Both the position numbers and the translations under genes were made by a program. Positions 17,756-26,324 of a stretch of DNA of 64,000 nucleotides are shown here, one piece after another. Numbering within the stretch: position 1 is the stretch's first letter; each line of letters opens with the position of its first letter. The DNA comes from Arthrobacter sp. PGP41 (GTDB lineage: Bacteria; Actinomycetota; Actinomycetes; Actinomycetales; Micrococcaceae): positions 2,418,001-2,482,000 of the forward strand of contig NZ_CP026514.1 of the NCBI RefSeq assembly GCF_002953935.1. The letters run 5' to 3'. The notes beneath the pieces are model-generated. The model was not told where the DNA came from and ran no database searches. It saw nothing but the letters and a program-made list of their open reading frames with translations.

Positions 17756-17799
17756 GTGACTTTCGGCCCTACCTTTGCGGGAACCCGCCGGGACACGAT
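17756..17799 (+). promoter_or_regulatory. DevR/DosR-like box and -10, promoter of universal stress gene 2
   Basis: Box GTGACTTTCGGCCC at 17756-17769, a near-consensus copy. CACGAT at 17794-17799 fits the shared -10 pattern at the shared spacing; predicted start about 17806, leader 31 bases with its own ribosome site. Drives Usp, deacetylase and ATPase genes downstream. Confidence 0.75.
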
Positions 17800-17836
17800 T
17801 GCCAGTGTGGCAGCACTGGCCGCGTGAGGAGCTGAG

Positions 17837-18295
17837 ATGAACACTTCCGGAGCACCGTTCGCACGGATACTTGTTGGGGTCGACGGATCGGAGGCTTCCA
17901 TTGAAGCCCTGCGGCAGGCCCAGCGGCTGGCGGTACCCCTCGGGGCGAAGGTCCTGGCCAACGCCTACTGGGATTATCCGCAGGTCTACACGGGCTACGT
18001 GATGATGGGCATTGAGGGCTTCGAAGAACGCGCCGGGGAAATCCTGGCTGAGGCCGTCAAAACCGCCTTCGGTGACGAAACGCCGTCGAACGTCATTTCC
18101 ACCCTGGTCCGCGGCCATCCGCGGGAATCACTGATCGACGCCAGCCGCGACGCGGACATGGTCGTGGTGGGGAGGCGCGGCCACGGCGGTTTTGGCGGGC
18201 TGCTGCTGGGCTCAGTCAGTTCCGCCCTGGTGGCCCATGCCCATTGTCCCGTGCTGGTGGTCCACACACCGGAAAACCGCACGGCGTCGTCCTAG
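17837..18295 (+). CDS. Universal stress protein, single domain
   Basis: 152 residues. RILVGVDGSEASIEALRQA opens the fold and VVGRRGHGGFGGLLLGSVSS supplies the complete ATP-binding pattern (G-x2-G-x9-GS). The segment VMMGIEGFEERAGE is shared with the minus-strand Usp at 22935. Cytosolic, probably an ATP-binding regulator in stress. Start ATG 17837 behind GAGGAGCTGAG. It heads a likely three-gene transcript with the deacetylase (39-base gap) and the calcium-type ATPase. Confidence 0.93.
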   Translation: MNTSGAPFARILVGVDGSEASIEALRQAQRLAVPLGAKVLANAYWDYPQVYTGYVMMGIEGFEERAGEILAEAVKTAFGDETPSNVISTLVRGHPRESLIDASRDADMVVVGRRGHGGFGGLLLGSVSSALVAHAHCPVLVVHTPENRTASS

Positions 18296-18334
18296 GCAGG
18301 GCGGCTTGGGCTGGCGCGCAGCAGGTACGGACCG

Positions 18335-19333
18335 TTGACAACAGTGCTGCAGGGCGGACGACGGCGGGTGGCGGCCGTGGCAGCCGCCCTCGCCCTGCTG
18401 GCCCTCGCCATAGTCCTGGCCCTCTTGCTGACGGCGCCGGCGGGTGGCCCGCCGGCGGCAGGGCCCTCAGGCTCTGCGGGCCCCTCCGCAAGCCCGGAAG
18501 CGTCAAGCCCCACCCCCAGCCCCGACGCATCGAGCGGGTCTCCCCCGGCGGCACAGCCTGCGGACGCCTCGACGGAGACACCCGAGGCCGGCCAAAATCC
18601 CGTCCAGCCGCCGGTAACCGTACCGCCCGTCCCTGCTGCCCCGCCGTCCGAACCAGTTGCCAGCCCTGGTCCGGTTCCGCCCGCAGCGCCGTTCCCGGCC
18701 TCGCTCCGCAAACAGGACCTCACGGTCATCCCTGGCGCCGGGCAGGTCGTGGCGCTGACTTTCGACGCGGGAGCCAACGCTGCGGGGCTGCCGAAAATCC
18801 TCTCCACCCTGTCCGCAAAAGGGGTTGCCGCCACGTTCTTCCTGACCGGGAACTGGGCGGATGCCAACCCCGGCGGGGCGGGGCAGATCGTTTCCGCCGG
18901 GCACCGGGTAGCCAACCACTCCATGACCCATCCCGGTTTCATCGGCCTCTCCGGCACTGAGATTACCCAGCAGGTGCGCGGGGCGGAACAGGCCATCCTG
19001 GCCGCCGGCGCCGACCCGACGCCGCTGTTCCGCTTTCCCTTCGGGGAACGCGATGCCCGGACCATTGCGGCTGTCAACGACCTGGGCTATGTTGCAGTCC
19101 GGTGGACTGTGGACACCCTCGGCTGGAAAGGCACCAGCGGCGGGATTAATACGCAGATTGTTGCCGACCGCACACTGGCGGGGCTGCAGCCGGGCGAAAT
19201 CGTCCTGATGCACATCGGCTCCAACCCCAACGACGGCACTACCCTGGACGCCGATGCCCTGCCGCAGATCATCGACCGGATCAGAGCCGCGGGGTATGGC
19301 TTCGTCACCCTCGACGCGCTGCTGGCCCCGTAG
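18335..19333 (+). CDS. Membrane-anchored or secreted polysaccharide deacetylase (CE4/NodB)
   Basis: 332 residues. A membrane helix (about 11-34) is followed by a long Pro/Ser/Ala linker (about 36-125) and a NodB domain: motif 1 TFDAGAN, motif 2 NHSMTHPG, motif 3 RFPFGERD, motif 4 VRWTVDTLGWKG, motif 5 VLMHIG. Motif 1 keeps the first Asp, but the second, a metal ligand in TFDDG, is Ala. It should act on peptidoglycan or another N-acetylated glycan outside the cell. The start is TTG 18335 or GTG 18344. Between Usp and ATPase in one run. Confidence 0.85.
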   Translation: MTTVLQGGRRRVAAVAAALALLALAIVLALLLTAPAGGPPAAGPSGSAGPSASPEASSPTPSPDASSGSPPAAQPADASTETPEAGQNPVQPPVTVPPVPAAPPSEPVASPGPVPPAAPFPASLRKQDLTVIPGAGQVVALTFDAGANAAGLPKILSTLSAKGVAATFFLTGNWADANPGGAGQIVSAGHRVANHSMTHPGFIGLSGTEITQQVRGAEQAILAAGADPTPLFRFPFGERDARTIAAVNDLGYVAVRWTVDTLGWKGTSGGINTQIVADRTLAGLQPGEIVLMHIGSNPNDGTTLDADALPQIIDRIRAAGYGFVTLDALLAP

Positions 19334-19351
19334 GCAAGGAAGGCCAGACCC

Positions 19352-22144
19352 ATGGCTAAGGCCCGGCAGCCAGGATCCGGCGGCAGAAAGTCCGGTCCGG
19401 CCGCGAACGGTACGCTTGACCGGGCCCACCACGGCCTTCCCTTGCACGAGGTGGTCCTCCTGCTTGAAACAGACCACGTGCGGGGGCTCGCTTCCGCGGA
19501 GGTGGCCCGCCGGCAGGAACAGTTCGGAGCCAATGTCCTGCCGCGCTCACGGGGAGCGGGAATTCTCCGGAAACTGGCGCGGCAGTTCAACAACCCGCTG
19601 GTTTACGTCCTGCTGGCTGCGGCCGCCGTCACTCTCGCCCTGGGCGAGTACCTGGACTCGGGCGTCATCCTCGCCGTCGTCCTGGTGAACACGGCGATCG
19701 GCTTCGTCCAGGAAGTGCGGGCCGAGGCAGCCTTGGACGCGCTCCACTCCCTCGTCCGTACGCGCGCGGTGGTGACCAGGGGCGGGCAGAGGCAGGAGGT
19801 GCCCTCAGAGGACCTCGTCCCCGGCGACCTCGTCCTGCTCGAAGCCGGCGACAAAGTGCCGGCGGACCTCCGGCTGGTCAGGTTGTCCGGCCTGCGCGCG
19901 GATGAGTCAGCACTGACGGGAGAATCCGACGCCGTCGCCAAGGACGAGGTAGTACTGCCCCCGACCACCCCCGTCGCGGACCGCCGGAACATGGTCTACA
20001 GCGGCACCCTGGTGACCGCGGGCAGCGGGGCAGGCGTCGTCGTCGCAATCGGCGGCGAAACAGAACTCGGCGAGATCCATCGGCTCATGGGTGCGGTGCA
20101 GCCGGTGGCCACACCGCTGACCCAAAAACTGGCACGCTTCAGCATGACCCTGACGGTGGCCATCCTTGCCCTGGCCGCCGTGGCTTTCCTCGCCGGCGTG
20201 GCACGCGGCCAGGAGCCCGCGCAGATGTTCACCGCCGCCGTCGCACTGGCTGTGGGGGCGATTCCCGAAGGCCTGCCGGCAGCGGTCACTGTAACCCTTG
20301 CCATCGGTGTCCGCCGCATGGCCCGGCGCCGCGCCGTGGTACGGCGTTTGCCGGTGGTTGAGACATTAGGCAGCACCACCGTCATCTGCTCGGACAAGAC
20401 CGGCACCTTCACGGAAAACCAGATGACGGTGCGTGCGCTTTGGACACCGTCCGCGCGGTACGAGGTGACAGGCTCCGGTTACGGCCCGGAGGGGCATGTC
20501 CTTCGCACCGGGGCCGCCATCCGGGAGGCCGGAGCCGCCGGCCGGACGACGGCCGCGGCGCAGGACGAGGGCCTGTACTGGTCCCTCCTGGCGGGAGGCG
20601 CCTGCAATGACGCCAGGATCATCCGGGAGGGACAGCACTGGCAGGCCCGGGGGGACCCCACGGAGGCGGCCATGGTGGTGGCGGCGGTGAAGGGCGGCGT
20701 GGACGCCGGCGAGTTCCTTTCCTCGCATCCGCGGACCGGCACGCTGCCCTTCGCCTCCGAGCACCAATACATGGCAACCCTCCACACCTCCGCCGTGCCG
20801 GACGGCAGCGGCAAGGACTCGGGCATCGTGCTGGTCAAGGGCGCGGTGGAACGCGTGCTGGAGCTGTGCGCGGCGCAGATGGACCACCAGGGCCGCGCCA
20901 TTCCGCTGGCCCGGCAGCCGGTGCTCGATGAGGCCCACCGGTTCGCCGCCACCGGCCTGAGGGTTCTTGCCACGGCGATGATGCGCCTTCCTGCCGGGGA
21001 CGCCCTGGCCGAGTCAAGCCTGCACGGGCAGCTGACACTGACCGGGCTGCAGGCCATGTTCGATCCGCCGCGGGAGGGCGCGGCGGCATCGGTGCGGGCC
21101 TGCCGCCAGGCGGGCGTGGCAGTGAAAATGATCACCGGAGACCATGTGGGAACAGCCTCCACCATTGCCAGGGCAGTGGGCCTGACCGCGGACGGGGCGG
21201 ACGGAAAGGCATTGACCGGGACTGAACTTGACGCGATACCCGCGGACGGACTGCCCGAGGCCGTCGAGCGGGCTACGGTCTTCGCGCGGGTGTCCCCCGA
21301 ACAGAAGCTTCGCCTGGTCGGCGCCCTGCAGTCCCGGGGAAACGTCGTCGCCATGACAGGTGACGGGGTCAACGACGCACCGGCCCTGAGGCAGGCGAAC
21401 GTGGGCATAGCCATGGGCCGCTCCGGGACGGAAGTGGCCAAGGAGGCCTCGGACATCGTCCTCACCGACGACGACTTTGCCACCATTGAGGCTGCCGTCG
21501 AGGAGGGCCGGAACGTCTTCGACAACCTGACCAAGTTCATCGTCTGGACCCTGCCCACGAACATGGGGGAAGGCCTGGTGATCCTGGTGGCAATTTTGAT
21601 CGGGGCAACGCTCCCCGTCCTGCCCACCCAGATCCTGTGGATCAACATGACCACCGCTGTGGCCCTGGGGCTGATGCTTGCCTTCGAGCCGAAGGAACCC
21701 GGCCTTATGTCCCGCCCGCCCCGGGCCCCCGGCCGTCCGCTCCTGACCTGGACACTCATCCTTCGGATCCTGCTGGTCTCCACCCTCCTCGTGGCGGGCA
21801 CCTGGTGGATCTTCGAACTCGAGCTCGCAGGCGGCGCGTCCCTCGCAGAGGCCCGAACGGCGGCCGTCAACCTTTTTGTTGCCGTGGAACTGTTCTACCT
21901 GTTCAGCTGCCGTTCCCTCACCCGGTCAGTCTGGCGGATCGGCTTCTTCAGCAACCGCTGGGTCATCCTTGGTGTCCTGGTCCAAGCGGCCGGCCAACTG
22001 GCCATCACGTACCTGCCGCTGATGAACGAGCTTTTCCATACGGCCCCGATCACGGCAGAAGCCTGGCTGCGCATCCTGGGCATCGCACTGCTCGCGTCCC
22101 TGGTTGTGGCAGTGGAAAAGCGCTTCCGGCGCAGTGAGTTCTAG
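19352..22144 (+). CDS. P2A-type cation-transporting ATPase (calcium-type, CtpF-like)
   Basis: 930 residues. TGES at 189-192, the M4 motif PEGL at 305-308, phosphorylation motif DKTGTFTENQM with Asp348, TGDGVNDAPALR hinge and a C-terminal cation-ATPase membrane bundle ending in a VEKRFRR tail. This is the SERCA/PMCA-like branch that moves Ca or other divalent cations. Mycobacterial CtpF of this type is a DosR regulon member, which fits the location. The ATG at 19352 follows AAGGAAGG, 18 bases after the deacetylase stop. Confidence 0.92.
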   Translation: MAKARQPGSGGRKSGPAANGTLDRAHHGLPLHEVVLLLETDHVRGLASAEVARRQEQFGANVLPRSRGAGILRKLARQFNNPLVYVLLAAAAVTLALGEYLDSGVILAVVLVNTAIGFVQEVRAEAALDALHSLVRTRAVVTRGGQRQEVPSEDLVPGDLVLLEAGDKVPADLRLVRLSGLRADESALTGESDAVAKDEVVLPPTTPVADRRNMVYSGTLVTAGSGAGVVVAIGGETELGEIHRLMGAVQPVATPLTQKLARFSMTLTVAILALAAVAFLAGVARGQEPAQMFTAAVALAVGAIPEGLPAAVTVTLAIGVRRMARRRAVVRRLPVVETLGSTTVICSDKTGTFTENQMTVRALWTPSARYEVTGSGYGPEGHVLRTGAAIREAGAAGRTTAAAQDEGLYWSLLAGGACNDARIIREGQHWQARGDPTEAAMVVAAVKGGVDAGEFLSSHPRTGTLPFASEHQYMATLHTSAVPDGSGKDSGIVLVKGAVERVLELCAAQMDHQGRAIPLARQPVLDEAHRFAATGLRVLATAMMRLPAGDALAESSLHGQLTLTGLQAMFDPPREGAAASVRACRQAGVAVKMITGDHVGTASTIARAVGLTADGADGKALTGTELDAIPADGLPEAVERATVFARVSPEQKLRLVGALQSRGNVVAMTGDGVNDAPALRQANVGIAMGRSGTEVAKEASDIVLTDDDFATIEAAVEEGRNVFDNLTKFIVWTLPTNMGEGLVILVAILIGATLPVLPTQILWINMTTAVALGLMLAFEPKEPGLMSRPPRAPGRPLLTWTLILRILLVSTLLVAGTWWIFELELAGGASLAEARTAAVNLFVAVELFYLFSCRSLTRSVWRIGFFSNRWVILGVLVQAAGQLAITYLPLMNELFHTAPITAEAWLRILGIALLASLVVAVEKRFRRSEF

Positions 22145-22406
22145 GTGCCGTTTCGACGATGCGGACAACGCCGGGCCCGCTGTGCCTGGCGGCAACCAGC
22201 CACACAACCTGGCCGGGCTGCCACAGGGGCGTGGCCACCGCCATGAAGACGTCCAGTCCTACCGTCCACAACAGGTCCCTCAGCCACCGGTCACAGTCCT
22301 CCTTCTGGTGTCTTCCCCAGAGTGGGCCCGGCAGCGGCGGAACACCAGTTCCAATGGCCCTGCGGTGGCACTGGAGCTGGCCGGTCCGCCTTGGTAGCTT
22401 CAACGC
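22145..22406. other. Intergenic region, no convincing gene
   Basis: 262 bases between the ATPase and the VOC gene. Open frames on both strands cross it but none has a ribosome site or family signature. A -10-like TAGCTT (22395-22400) ends six bases before the VOC start and suggests a leaderless promoter there without a DevR-like box. Confidence 0.4.
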
Positions 22407-22844
22407 ATGGCCATCAAACTTGAGAACGTCGGTATTGCGGTCCGCGACCTCGAAGCGACAATCGCCTTTTTCACCGACCTTGGGCTAATGCTCGTCGGCC
22501 GTGACACTGTCAGCGGCGAGTGGGCGGACACTGCCGTGGGGCTTGATGGCAACCATGCCAGGATTGCGCTCCTCCAGACCCCGGACGGCCAGGGTCAACT
22601 TGAGCTCTTCGAATACATCCACCCCGAAGCGATCGAATCGAACCCGACCCGTCCCAACGATATCGGGATGCACCGTGTGGCCTTCTCGGTGGACGACATC
22701 GACAAAACCCTCGAAATAGCCGCGAGGCACGGATGCCATCCGCTCCGCGGCGTGGCGACCTACCGCGAAGCCTACAAACTCACTTACCTCCGCGGTCCCA
22801 GCGGAATCCTCGTGATGCTCGCCGAGAAACTGAAGAAAGGCTGA
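22407..22844 (+). CDS. VOC (glyoxalase/epimerase fold) family protein
   Basis: 145 residues with the paired beta-alpha-beta-beta-beta modules of vicinal oxygen chelate proteins: KLENVGIAVRDLEATIAFFTD opens module 1, the LELFEYIHP strand carries a candidate Glu ligand, MHRVAFSVDDID opens module 2 with a candidate His ligand, and the LRGPSGILVMLAEKL end supplies the last Glu-like position. Reaction unknown: lyase, dioxygenase and epimerase activities all occur in this fold. No good ribosome site, consistent with a leaderless start. Confidence 0.85.
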   Translation: MAIKLENVGIAVRDLEATIAFFTDLGLMLVGRDTVSGEWADTAVGLDGNHARIALLQTPDGQGQLELFEYIHPEAIESNPTRPNDIGMHRVAFSVDDIDKTLEIAARHGCHPLRGVATYREAYKLTYLRGPSGILVMLAEKLKKG

Positions 22845-22934
22845 CGCCCTTACCGGGTCCAATCACCGGGGAAGGCAGGGCACCACCGGAAACGCACGAC
22901 GGCGGCGCGCACCAGCGGTGACCTGCCCGCGTAG

Positions 22935-23417
22935 CTACTTACCGCCGTCGCCGACTTTCCCGCCGCGGTCTTTCGCGCGGGCACGTTCTTCGTCCGGGGC
23001 ATGGACCACCAGGACGGGGCAGTGAGCGTGACTGATGCACGCAGAACTGACCGAGCCCAGTACAAAACCGCTATGCCCGCGGCGTCCAACAATGAGGAGC
23101 GAGGCGTTGCGGCTCCCCTCAACCAGGAGCTCGCCGGGTTTTCCACGCATCAGGCGGGTATGGACATCTGGCGGCCGCTCCGGGCCGAACGCGGCTGTGA
23201 GCGCCCGCTCCAGCGACTGCTCCGCAGCGGACTTGAAACCTTCAATTCCCACTACCAGGTAAAGCCCGAAGCCGGCCGGGACATCCCAGCATGCCCACGC
23301 CTCCACCGTTGCTTCGAGCGGCCCGGCCAGGGTTGCGGCCGTCCGGAGGGCCGCAACAGAGGCGTCGGAACCGTCTACGCCCACAATTATTTTGGGGTGC
23401 CGATTGAGGGCATCCAT
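22935..23417 (-). CDS. Universal stress protein, single domain, shortened ATP loop
   Basis: 160 residues. KIIVGVDGSDASVAALRTA opens the fold; the loop reads IVGRRGHSGFVLGSVSSA, which lacks three residues of the usual G-x2-G-x9-GS spacing and may change nucleotide binding. The C-terminal tail is charged (ERARAKDRGGK). I chose ATG 23417, nine bases behind GGAG, over the TTG at 23450. It reads away from devR across a 280-base control region that holds boxes for both genes. Confidence 0.88.
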   Translation of the reverse strand: MDALNRHPKIIVGVDGSDASVAALRTAATLAGPLEATVEAWACWDVPAGFGLYLVVGIEGFKSAAEQSLERALTAAFGPERPPDVHTRLMRGKPGELLVEGSRNASLLIVGRRGHSGFVLGSVSSACISHAHCPVLVVHAPDEERARAKDRGGKVGDGGK

Positions 23418-23449
23418 GATGCGGGCTCCATTCTCTTTGGCATGCTCCA

Positions 23450-23493
23450 AGACTGGACAAGGTGCGGGCCTGCGGGATAGGGCCCAAAGTCAC
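23450..23493 (-). promoter_or_regulatory. DevR/DosR-like box and -10, promoter of minus-strand universal stress gene
   Basis: Minus-strand box GTGACTTTGGGCCC (23493-23480) with CAGTCT (23455-23450) at the shared spacing. Predicted start near 23443 and leader of about 26 bases. Confidence 0.72.
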
Positions 23494-23577
23494 CCTCCGG
23501 GCAGCGGGTCCGACTGCGGGACCGGCCGGAGGAAGTACTGCCGGAGGACAACAGGGTGTACGGAATGACCATGACTC

Positions 23578-23632
23578 CAGACTTTGGTCCCTTCCGGATG
23601 ATCTGCGCGGAAGGAAGAATGGGCCTAGGCCC
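23578..23632 (+). promoter_or_regulatory. DevR/DosR-like box, -10 and adjacent palindrome upstream of devR
   Basis: Box CAGACTTTGGTCCC at 23578-23591; AAGAAT at 23615-23620 is at the shared spacing and predicts a start near 23628. A 12-bp perfect palindrome GGGCCTAGGCCC (23621-23632) covers that start and might bind a second dimer. The arrangement suggests devR autoregulation, as known for mycobacterial devR. Confidence 0.65.
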
Positions 23633-23699
23633 TTCGCAGGGGCTGCCTCACACGGTGGTGAAGGTCTGGTCCTTATGAAAACGGGAGCATTTGGTGCAG

Positions 23700-24374
23700 A
23701 TGAGTGAATCAGGCTCGGGGGAAGCTACAGATCCGCGGGAGCCGCTGCGCGTCTTCATCCTCGATGACCATGAACTTGTAAGGCAGGGACTGAAGGACCT
23801 GCTTGAGGGCGAGGGGTTTGCTGTGGTCGGGGAAAGCGGGTCCGCGGCGGAAGCCACCCGGCGTATTCCGGCACTGCGGCCGGACATTTCCATCTTGGAC
23901 GGACGGCTCCCGGACGGCACCGGAATCGAGGTCTGCCGCGACGTGCGTTCGTTCGACCCCCGCCTGCACTGCCTGATCCTGACCAGCTACGACGACGAGC
24001 AGGCGATCCGCGGGGCAGTCCTGGCCGGAGCGTCGGGGTACATCCTGAAGCAGATCAGGAGTGACGACCTGCTTCAGGGCATCCGCAAGGCTGCCAAGGG
24101 CGAATCGCTGTTCGAGCCCGGAGTCAAGGAGCGGATTATCGCCGGCCTTTCCAAAGCCCCGACAGACCCGCGGATGGAGGCGCTCAGTGCGCAGGAGAAG
24201 AAGGTCCTGGCGCTTATCGGGCAGGGACTGACGAACCGCCAAATCGGAGAGGAGCTCTTCCTTGCCGAGAAAACTGTGAAGAACTATGTCTCTTCCATCC
24301 TGGCGAAGCTGGGATTCGAAAGACGGACACAGGCTGCCGTGTATGTCACCCGCAACGCCCAGGACGCGCACTAG
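23700..24374 (+). CDS. devR: NarL/LuxR-type response regulator, DevR/DosR-like
   Basis: 224 residues from ATG 23700 (GTG 23694 is also possible; GGGAG lies just upstream). Receiver domain: acidic pocket Asp22/Asp23, phospho-acceptor Asp67 in SILDGRLPDGTGIE, Thr95 in CLILTSYDDEQA, Lys117 in GASGYILK. C-terminal LuxR helix-turn-helix: LTNRQIGEELFLAEKTVKNY then VSSILAKLGFERRTQAAV. That last block is nearly identical to mycobacterial DosR, including the DNA-contacting K-x2-KN pattern (Lys191, Lys194, Asn195). Expected to activate the island from the recurring boxes. It converges on the sensor gene with 17 bases between stops. Confidence 0.9.
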   Translation: MSESGSGEATDPREPLRVFILDDHELVRQGLKDLLEGEGFAVVGESGSAAEATRRIPALRPDISILDGRLPDGTGIEVCRDVRSFDPRLHCLILTSYDDEQAIRGAVLAGASGYILKQIRSDDLLQGIRKAAKGESLFEPGVKERIIAGLSKAPTDPRMEALSAQEKKVLALIGQGLTNRQIGEELFLAEKTVKNYVSSILAKLGFERRTQAAVYVTRNAQDAH

Positions 24375-24391
24375 CTTGCGTCCCGTCGCCA

Positions 24392-26074
24392 TCACTTACG
24401 ATGAACGGACCACGTAATCCGGGTCCCTTGCCCCGGCGGGCTCTGGATGGTGCACGTGCCGTCCAGCAGCTCTGCCCGATGCCGCATGTTTGCCAGGCCG
24501 CTCACCTTCGCCGGTTCGTCAAAACCGCAGCCGTTGTCCTCGATGACCAGCTCGACCCGGCTTTGGGTAACTGAGACGGTAACCCGGATCTCCTCCGCCC
24601 CGGAATGCCGTGCCGCATTGCTCAGCCCTTCGGAGAGGACGGAGAGCAGGTGGCCGGCAATGTTCTCCCTGACTGAATCGTCCACCGGCCCGGCAAAAGC
24701 GACTTTTGGCGCCACGGCATAGCTGCGCGACGTTTCCTGGACCACCCTCAGGATGCGGCCTGTGAGTGGCTCATGCTCCTGCTCGCCCGTCCGCAGGGAG
24801 TAGATCGTGTCCCTCAACTTCCGGATGGTGTCGTCAAGTTCGGACGTGACGGCGGCAATTCGGTCGTGCGCCACGGGGTCCAGGGTGTAACGGCGCAGGC
24901 TCTGGATACTCAGCCCCGAAGCGAAGAGCCTCTGGATGACGAGGTCGTGCAGGTCACGGGCGATCCGTTCCCGGTCCGTGAACAGAAGATTCTGTTCACG
25001 CAAGGCATGGACGCGGGCCAGGTCCAGTGCCAGGCCAATCCTGCTGCCGAAAAGGGAGCTGGACTCCACTTCGGCCTGGCTGTAGGCAGCCGAGCCGTGC
25101 GGACGGGCCAGCATCAGTACACCGTTTTCACTGTTGCCGTGGCCAAGGGCACATACGAGCACCGGACCCAGTTTCTCCGCTATCCCGTCCTCGAACACCT
25201 GGCGGGGATCCCGCGCCACCAGGGACTCGCCTGTTTCGATGACCCGGAAAACCACGTCCGACGCGTTGATTTCCTGCCCCGCCTGCAGGCCCTGCACCCC
25301 AAGGCAGGCCCTGCACCTCAGGACGCCGTCCCCGGCGGGAACAGCAATCACGGCCAGCGCTGAATCTGACACCCTCAATGCCGTTTCGGCAACGAGGTCG
25401 AGGTTCTCCACATTCCCCGGGTGGGGCGTCATGATCAGCCGGCTGCTCAGCTCCATGCCTGCCTCCAGCCATTTCTGGCGCCGCTTGCTGTCTTCGAAGA
25501 GGCGGGCATTCTGGATGGCCACGCCGGCAGCAGCGGCCAAAGCGACGGCGAGGTCCTCATCCTCCGGTGTGAAGTCCTGCCCGCCGTCCTTTTCCGTCAG
25601 ATAGAGATTCCCGAACACCTCGTCCCGGACGCGGACCGGTACGCCCAGGAAAGTTTTCATGGGGGGATGGTTCCGTGGAAAACCTGAAGCAATGGGATGC
25701 TGGCCGAGGTCGTGCAGCCGCAACGGCCGCGGCTCGCGGATCAGAAGTCCCAGGACGCCGTGTCCTGTCGGCAGGTTCCCGATTGACCGGATTCCGTCGC
25801 CGTCTATTCCTACGGTGATGAAGTGGCTGAGGCTGCGGTCCTCGGCGATAACCCCGAGTGCACCATATTTCGCACCGACGAGTCCACAGGCTGACCGCAC
25901 CAGGCGGTCCAGAACGGCTTCAAGGCTAAGATCCTCGGCGAGGGCGACGACTGCGGCGAGCAGTCCGTTCATCCGCTCCTGGGTTTGCAGCAATTCATCC
26001 GCACGGGCAACAAAATCCTGCAGGAGGTCTTCTGCCCTTTCCTCCATGGGAGGGCGCCAAGGTTCAGTGCTCAC
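24392..26074 (-). CDS. devS: Double-GAF redox/heme sensor histidine kinase, DevS/DosT-like
   Basis: 560 residues: N-terminal coiled segment (1-45), GAF-A (about 50-192), GAF-B (about 210-355), HisKA_3 with phospho-acceptor His376 in RIARDLHDLVIQRLF, and an HATPase with NAARHSGAEEI, DNGCGFD and GLANMRHRAELL. GAF-A matches mycobacterial DevS/DosT over GFPRNHPPMKTFLGVPVRV; His136 there aligns with the proximal heme ligand (His149 of DosS), and Tyr158 in GNLYLTEK aligns with distal Tyr171, which tunes O2/NO/CO discrimination. The GTG at 26074 follows AGGAGGT. Partner should be the adjacent DevR-like regulator. Confidence 0.92.
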   Translation of the reverse strand: MSTEPWRPPMEERAEDLLQDFVARADELLQTQERMNGLLAAVVALAEDLSLEAVLDRLVRSACGLVGAKYGALGVIAEDRSLSHFITVGIDGDGIRSIGNLPTGHGVLGLLIREPRPLRLHDLGQHPIASGFPRNHPPMKTFLGVPVRVRDEVFGNLYLTEKDGGQDFTPEDEDLAVALAAAAGVAIQNARLFEDSKRRQKWLEAGMELSSRLIMTPHPGNVENLDLVAETALRVSDSALAVIAVPAGDGVLRCRACLGVQGLQAGQEINASDVVFRVIETGESLVARDPRQVFEDGIAEKLGPVLVCALGHGNSENGVLMLARPHGSAAYSQAEVESSSLFGSRIGLALDLARVHALREQNLLFTDRERIARDLHDLVIQRLFASGLSIQSLRRYTLDPVAHDRIAAVTSELDDTIRKLRDTIYSLRTGEQEHEPLTGRILRVVQETSRSYAVAPKVAFAGPVDDSVRENIAGHLLSVLSEGLSNAARHSGAEEIRVTVSVTQSRVELVIEDNGCGFDEPAKVSGLANMRHRAELLDGTCTIQSPPGQGTRITWSVHRK

Positions 26075-26275
26075 GTCCGACCTCCTGTGGCAGTGGCCCG
26101 CGACTCTGCGGGCCTACCGGCATTCCGTTCCTCCGGGCCGGTTTGTTCCCCCGGAAACATCGCCTTTGCCTGGCACGAAGACATGCCTTGGGACCAGTCT
26201 AGAAGACAAAGTCAAGGCCTGAAATGCCCGATTTGCAGCACTTATTAATGCCCGCGGCATTCCGGAAAATGCCGC

Positions 26276-26318
26276 GGGACCTTCTTCCCTAGCCCGATGG
26301 AATTCTCGGCCTTAGGCT
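26276..26318 (+). promoter_or_regulatory. DevR/DosR-like box and -10 of a leaderless promoter (PPOX gene 1)
   Basis: Box GGGACCTTCTTCCC at 26276-26289, centred 42.5 bases before the ATG. TAGGCT at 26313-26318 ends six bases before the ATG, so transcription should begin at or next to the start codon. No ribosome site is visible. A hairpin with an 11-bp stem (26250-26279) abuts the box. Confidence 0.65.
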
Positions 26319-26324
26319 ACGGCC

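Noticed and set aside
20479..21870. 463-codon minus-strand frame
   Set aside because: Antisense shadow of the CtpF-like ATPase; composition is Ser/Arg/Thr-rich as expected for such shadows.
22050..22403. Minus-strand frame containing DLLWTVGLDVFMAVATPLWQ
   Set aside because: Looks somewhat protein-like, but it runs antisense into the ATPase end, lacks a ribosome site and matches no family I know.
26250..26279. Hairpin with an 11-bp CCCGCGGCATT stem as a terminator
   Set aside because: It lies between divergent genes with no transcript arriving on either strand and has no T tail; its end overlaps a better explained regulatory box.
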